Origin: Selenomonadaceae bacterium UBA2897
GTDB lineage: Bacteria; Bacillota; Negativicutes; Selenomonadales; Selenomonadaceae
DNA length: 45,453 nucleotides
Direction of reading: 5' to 3'
Assembly (NCBI GenBank): GCA_002350105.1
Contig: DEDT01000044.1
Span: forward strand, 13,768 to 59,220
Below are positions 42,701 to 45,453 of the stretch, piece by piece; positions within the stretch are counted from its first letter, which is position 1; every line of letters begins with the position of its first letter. A model generated the notes under the pieces. That model ran no database searches, was not told where the DNA came from, and saw nothing but the letters and a program-made list of their open reading frames with translations. Made by a program: the position numbers and the translations under genes.

Positions 42701-42846
42701 AAAATAGCTGAGGTTTTACCCTTTTTTTGACATAGTTCGATAAACCTTGTAATATAAGGGCCGGAGAGCCGATCAAAAATTTAGGTAAAGCGCGTAAATA
42801 ATCCGGCAGAGCCCATCCAATCAAGGTTATGGCCTGATTCAATGCA
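42701..42846 (+). promoter_or_regulatory. CRISPR leader
   Basis: A 146-bp region between csy4 and the first repeat. It holds the array promoter and two sequences near the IHF consensus WATCAAnnnnTTR: at 42771-42783 (one mismatch) and 42819-42831 (one mismatch). IHF acts in acquisition in proteobacterial I-F systems; whether this host has a matching protein is unknown. Confidence 0.7.
42727..42755 (+). promoter_or_regulatory. promoter of the CRISPR array
   Basis: A perfect TTGACA (42727-42732), 17 nt, TAATAT (42750-42755). Transcription would start near 42762, about 85 nt before the first repeat, and run into the array and the fliB-like gene. Confidence 0.8.
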
Positions 42847-43115
42847 GTTGACCGCCGCATAGGCGGCTTAGAAAACAACGACTAACGGCAGGCTCATGCT
42901 CAACATGTTGACCGCCGCATAGGCGGCTTAGAAATCGTCGCCATCGCGGAGCGGCAGGCGGGGCTTGTTGACCGCCGCATAGGCGGCTTAGAAATCGGCC
43001 TTCTGCGCCGCTTCCACGGCTTTTTGGTTGACCGCCGCATAGGCGGCTTAGAAATGCATGAACAGGTCAATTTCGTGGCAGATGCTTGTTGACCGCCGCA
43101 TAGGCGGCTTAGAAA
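42847..43115 (+). CRISPR. type I-F CRISPR array: 5 repeats, 4 spacers
   Basis: Five identical 28-nt repeats at 42847-42874, 42907-42934, 42967-42994, 43027-43054 and 43088-43115. Each has a CCGCC/GGCGG stem with a GCATA loop and ends with CTTAGAAA, the expected 8-nt 5' handle after Csy4 cleavage; the pattern matches known I-F repeats. Spacers are 32, 32, 32 and 33 nt. No degenerate terminal repeat is seen. Csy4 lies on the leader side. Spacer targets could not be identified; no match elsewhere in this window was noticed by eye. Confidence 0.97.
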
Positions 43116-43131
43116 TGAGGAAAGGGAAAGC

Positions 43132-44001
43132 ATGATCGTACCGGATTTTTATGGCAGGTTCTGCTGCAAGGCGGGAGAGTGTCGGCATAGCTGCTGTCGG
43201 GGCTGGGAGATTGATATCGATGCGGCGACGGCGGCGCGGTATCGGGATTGGCCGGGAGAAGTGGGCGAGCGGCTGCGTGCATCGATGGTGCAGGAGCAGG
43301 GTGTTTGGCATTTTGTGTTGAAGGGGACGGGCGATTGCCCGTTTCTGCGGCCGGATGGCCTTTGTCAGCTGATCCGCACGGCAGGAGAGGATATTCTCTG
43401 CACAATCTGCCGTGAGCATCCGCGCTTTTATAAGCAGGTCAATGGCGTGGAAATTGCCGGTGTCGGCCTGGCCTGCGAAAAGAGCGTGGAACTGCTGCTG
43501 GAGGTGAAGGCCCCCCTGCAGTTCGGTGAGGCTGCAGGAACGGGAGTCGCGGCGGCGGGGGAATACGCCCTGTCCGGTTTGCTGGCAAAACTAGGACTGG
43601 ACTGCCTGGAGACATGCCTGCGCTGGCAGCCGGATTTCACAGTAGAGTACATTTCTTTCGTGCTGGATATGCTGGCTATGACCGAGCCTATCGATGCGGC
43701 GTGGACGGAGGAGCTTGCGGCGCTGCAGCAGGATGTTTCTGGCGCTGCGGCTCATGCCAGGATGCTTGCCGCTCATTGGCCTGACGTGCAGCTGCAGCGG
43801 CTTTACCAGTATATTTTCTATCGTCAGCTGGATCGTCTGGCAGCGTATGGTACCGGGACGCTGGCCGCTTACGCAGCTTGTGGTGTTATAACCATCTGTC
43901 TGCTGGCTGTGCGCCGTGGCCTTCCTGATGCCATACGCCGCTGGTCGGAGCAGATCGAATATTCGCCGGATAATGTGACCCTGTTGCTGGAGATTGCCTG
44001 A
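43132..44001 (+). CDS. fliB: FliB-like flagellin lysine-N-methylase (cysteine-cluster protein)
   Basis: A 289-residue protein of the YkgJ/FliB type. The N-terminal cysteine cluster is clear: FCCKAGECRHSCCRGWEIDID, further CPFLRPDGLCQL and LCTICREHPRFY. These probably bind an iron-sulfur cluster; Salmonella FliB methylates surface lysines of flagellin and is longer (about 400 residues). The C-terminal EQIEYSPDN stretch resembles the family end, so the protein seems complete but short. GAGGAAAGGG provides the ribosome site. The gene starts 16 nt after the last CRISPR repeat and has no promoter of its own that I can see. The flagellin gene is 26 kb away in this window. Confidence 0.8.
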   Translation: MIVPDFYGRFCCKAGECRHSCCRGWEIDIDAATAARYRDWPGEVGERLRASMVQEQGVWHFVLKGTGDCPFLRPDGLCQLIRTAGEDILCTICREHPRFYKQVNGVEIAGVGLACEKSVELLLEVKAPLQFGEAAGTGVAAAGEYALSGLLAKLGLDCLETCLRWQPDFTVEYISFVLDMLAMTEPIDAAWTEELAALQQDVSGAAAHARMLAAHWPDVQLQRLYQYIFYRQLDRLAAYGTGTLAAYAACGVITICLLAVRRGLPDAIRRWSEQIEYSPDNVTLLLEIA

Positions 44002-44049
44002 GCTGTGTCCGGCCTAGGTCAGAATGCCGGAAATGGGCAAACAGGACAC

Positions 44050-44078
44050 TTGACCGTTTGCGTAATGTGTGATAGACT
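44050..44078 (+). promoter_or_regulatory. first promoter of the pyr operon
   Basis: TTGACC (44050-44055), 17 nt, TAGACT (44073-44078), upstream of the attenuator. Confidence 0.68.
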
Positions 44079-44084
44079 AAACGA

Positions 44085-44228
44085 AAGTAGTCGGGAGACC
44101 GGCAACGGACAATGAAATATGCCTTTTAATGAGTCCTGCGAGGCTCCAAAGGAAAGTAAATAGTGACGCAATAAGTTTACGTAAAGCCAAAGAGCTTTCT
44201 TATGCCTTCGCATGAGAGAGCTCTTTTT
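44085..44228 (+). promoter_or_regulatory. pyrR binding leader: PyrR-dependent attenuator of pyrB
   Basis: AGTCCTGCGAGGCT at 44132-44145 fits the PyrR-binding consensus ARUCCNGNGAGGYU at every position. In Bacillus-type control, UMP-bound PyrR holds this stem and lets the downstream terminator form. The terminator hairpin follows at 44190-44228. No pyrR gene is in the window. Confidence 0.85.
44190..44228 (+). terminator. attenuator terminator in the pyrB leader
   Basis: A 15-pair hairpin with AGAGCT at the base pairing with AGCTCT, two G-U pairs, a CTTC loop, and seven T residues after it. Confidence 0.88.
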
Positions 44229-44244
44229 TTGTGAGCTGATATCC

Positions 44245-44274
44245 TTGAATTAATATGCATATTCATTGTATAAT
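44245..44274 (+). promoter_or_regulatory. second pyrB promoter downstream of the attenuator
   Basis: TTGAAT (44245-44250), 18 nt, TATAAT (44269-44274), leaving about 23 nt to the pyrB start. Transcripts from here would bypass the PyrR terminator. Confidence 0.55.
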
Positions 44275-44303
44275 TATTTATAAAGCGATAAGGAGTGAGC
44301 GGT

Positions 44304-45251
44304 TTGGAAGAAAAGAGAATATCCATGCGGGGCAAGAATGTGCTCGGCCTGGCGGACTTCTCCGCGGAGGAGATCCGGCTCGTGCTGGATACAGCCAGGG
44401 AGATGAAGAACATTATTCATCGCGACATCAAGAAGGTGCCGACGCTGCGGGGCAAATCCATCGTCACGCTGTTCTATGAGCCGAGTACGCGCACGCGCAC
44501 GTCGTTCGAGCTCGCGGGCAAGTACCTTGGCGCGGACGTCGTGAACATCACGGCGGGCTCCTCGAGCATCGTGAAGGGCGAGAGCTTGCGCGATACCCTT
44601 TACACCATAGAGGCGATGGGCGTGGATGCCATCGTCATGCGCCACAAGGCGGAGGGCGCAGCTGAGTATGCGTCCCGCGTGGTGAGTCCCGTCATCCTGA
44701 ACGCGGGCGATGGTGCACACGCGCATCCTTCGCAGGCGCTGTTGAACCTCTTCACGATCGAGGAGCACAAAGGCCGCCTGGAGGGCCTGAAAGTCGCAAT
44801 TCTCGGCGATGTGCTCCATAGTCGTGTGGCCCGCTCCGATATTCAGGGCATGCGCAAGATGGGCCTCGAGGTGCATATCGCGGGACCGAAGACGCTGCTG
44901 CCGCGTTACCTCTATCAGGAGCCGGGCGTCATCGTGCACGAGCGCATCGAGGACGCCATCAAGGATGCGGACGTCATCGAGGTGCTGCGCATCCAGCTGG
45001 AGCGCATGAAGGGCGGCTTATTCCCGACGACGCGGGAGTACGCCCGTATCTTCGGCCTGAACGATGCGCGCCTCGCCATGGCGAAGGACGACGTGCTGGT
45101 GCTGCATCCGGGCCCGATGAATAAGGGCTGGGAGATTTCGCCTTTTGTGGCTTACGGGGATAACTCGGCCATTCAGGAGGAAGTCCAGAATGGCGTTGCG
45201 ATTCGCATGGCACTCTACACGCTGGTACTGACGGGAGGCAAGCAGGCATGA
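44304..45251 (+). CDS. pyrB: aspartate carbamoyltransferase catalytic subunit
   Basis: The committed step of pyrimidine synthesis: carbamoyl phosphate plus aspartate. The carbamoyl phosphate site is FYEPSTRTRTSFELAG; HPSQALLNLFTIEEH and HPGPMNKG are also present. The TTG at 44304 is 8 nt from AGGAG at 44291-44295 and gives 315 residues; a GTG at 44295 would overlap that site. pyrC overlaps the stop by 4 nt. No regulatory pyrI is seen, at least up to the window end. Confidence 0.94.
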   Translation: MEEKRISMRGKNVLGLADFSAEEIRLVLDTAREMKNIIHRDIKKVPTLRGKSIVTLFYEPSTRTRTSFELAGKYLGADVVNITAGSSSIVKGESLRDTLYTIEAMGVDAIVMRHKAEGAAEYASRVVSPVILNAGDGAHAHPSQALLNLFTIEEHKGRLEGLKVAILGDVLHSRVARSDIQGMRKMGLEVHIAGPKTLLPRYLYQEPGVIVHERIEDAIKDADVIEVLRIQLERMKGGLFPTTREYARIFGLNDARLAMAKDDVLVLHPGPMNKGWEISPFVAYGDNSAIQEEVQNGVAIRMALYTLVLTGGKQA

Positions 45252-45453
45252 AATATATCATCAAGGGCGGCCGCGTCATCAACCCGGCCCGGAAGTTCGA
45301 TGCAGTGGCAGATGTGCTCGTAGAGGACGGTAAAATCAAGGCTGTGGGCGAAAACCTCGCAGCCGATGGCGCAGAAGTCTACGATGCCACGGGCAAGGTG
45401 GTCGTACCGGGTCTTGTCGACCTGCACGTGCATTTCCGCGAGCCGGGGCAGGA
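45248..45453 (+). CDS. pyrC: dihydroorotase (5' part, cut by window end)
   Basis: The visible 68 residues start MKYIIKGGRVINPARKFD and reach VVPGLVDLHVHFREPGQ. The His-x-His zinc motif (HVH) followed by FREPG is diagnostic for dihydroorotase. The ATG overlaps the pyrB stop, so the two are coupled. The rest lies outside the window. Confidence 0.93.
   Translation, partial: MKYIIKGGRVINPARKFDAVADVLVEDGKIKAVGENLAADGAEVYDATGKVVVPGLVDLHVHFREPGQ

Noticed and set aside
42771..42831. IHF sites in the leader as functional elements
   Set aside because: Each has a mismatch, IHF is not expected in this group, and acquisition seems dead; noted only as possible relics.
43088..43120. The last CRISPR repeat as the fliB promoter (TTGACC ... 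TAGAAA)
   Set aside because: The spacing is 15 nt, too short, and the same would hold for every I-F-like repeat.
44245..44274. An ArgR box at pyrB (TGAAT ... ATTCA)
   Set aside because: The gap between the half-sites is 10 nt instead of 4, so only the promoter reading was kept.

Overview
The window looks like a piece of a GC-rich chromosome from a flagellated Firmicute of the class Negativicutes (Selenomonas/Mitsuokella-like). This is inferred from gene order and protein style, not from a database search. The order efp – Asp23 – amaP – nusB – xseA – xseB – ispA – dxs – tlyA – nadK – argR – recN and the trio ireB – ruvX – DUF1292 are classic Firmicute neighbourhoods.

Layout. 1-8.9 kb: an AAA/DUF4143 ATPase, a CCA-adding enzyme, a gamma-carbonic-anhydrase-like protein, ndk, an L,D-transpeptidase, polA, coaE and a lytic transglycosylase. 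8.9-12.2 kb, minus strand: mutY and recG. 12.3-14.3 kb: dapB and asd (lysine/diaminopimelate pathway). 14.4-15.2 kb, minus strand: an MqsRA toxin-antitoxin pair. 15.2-17.5 kb: a sigma-28-type promoter and a flagellin whose variable domain appears to be a parallel beta-helix. 17.7-25 kb: ireB, ruvX, DUF1292, mltG, an O-methyltransferase and U32 protein pair (probable tRNA uridine-34 modification), acyP, aroQ, an Xaa-Pro peptidase and efp. 24.8-34.9 kb: the Asp23/AmaP envelope set, nusB, exonuclease VII, isoprenoid genes, tlyA, nadK, argR and recN.

35.0-43.1 kb is a type I-F CRISPR-Cas locus: cas1, cas2-3, csy1, csy2, csy3, csy4, a leader with a good promoter, and five identical 28-nt repeats with four spacers. 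Interference genes look intact. Cas1 is only 191 residues and lacks the region that carries the catalytic residues, so spacer acquisition should be dead. The array ends 16 nt before the start codon of a FliB-like flagellin lysine methylase, with no terminator or independent promoter visible between them. Readthrough and Cas6f processing could therefore shape the methylase mRNA. 44.0-45.5 kb is a pyrBC operon start with a PyrR-type attenuator and a second promoter downstream of the attenuator.

The most interesting points are the adaptation-deficient I-F locus joined to a flagellar modification gene, the beta-helix flagellin, the possible structured RNA upstream of the flagellin, the MqsA that has lost its usual zinc cysteines, and the two-promoter arrangement at pyrB.
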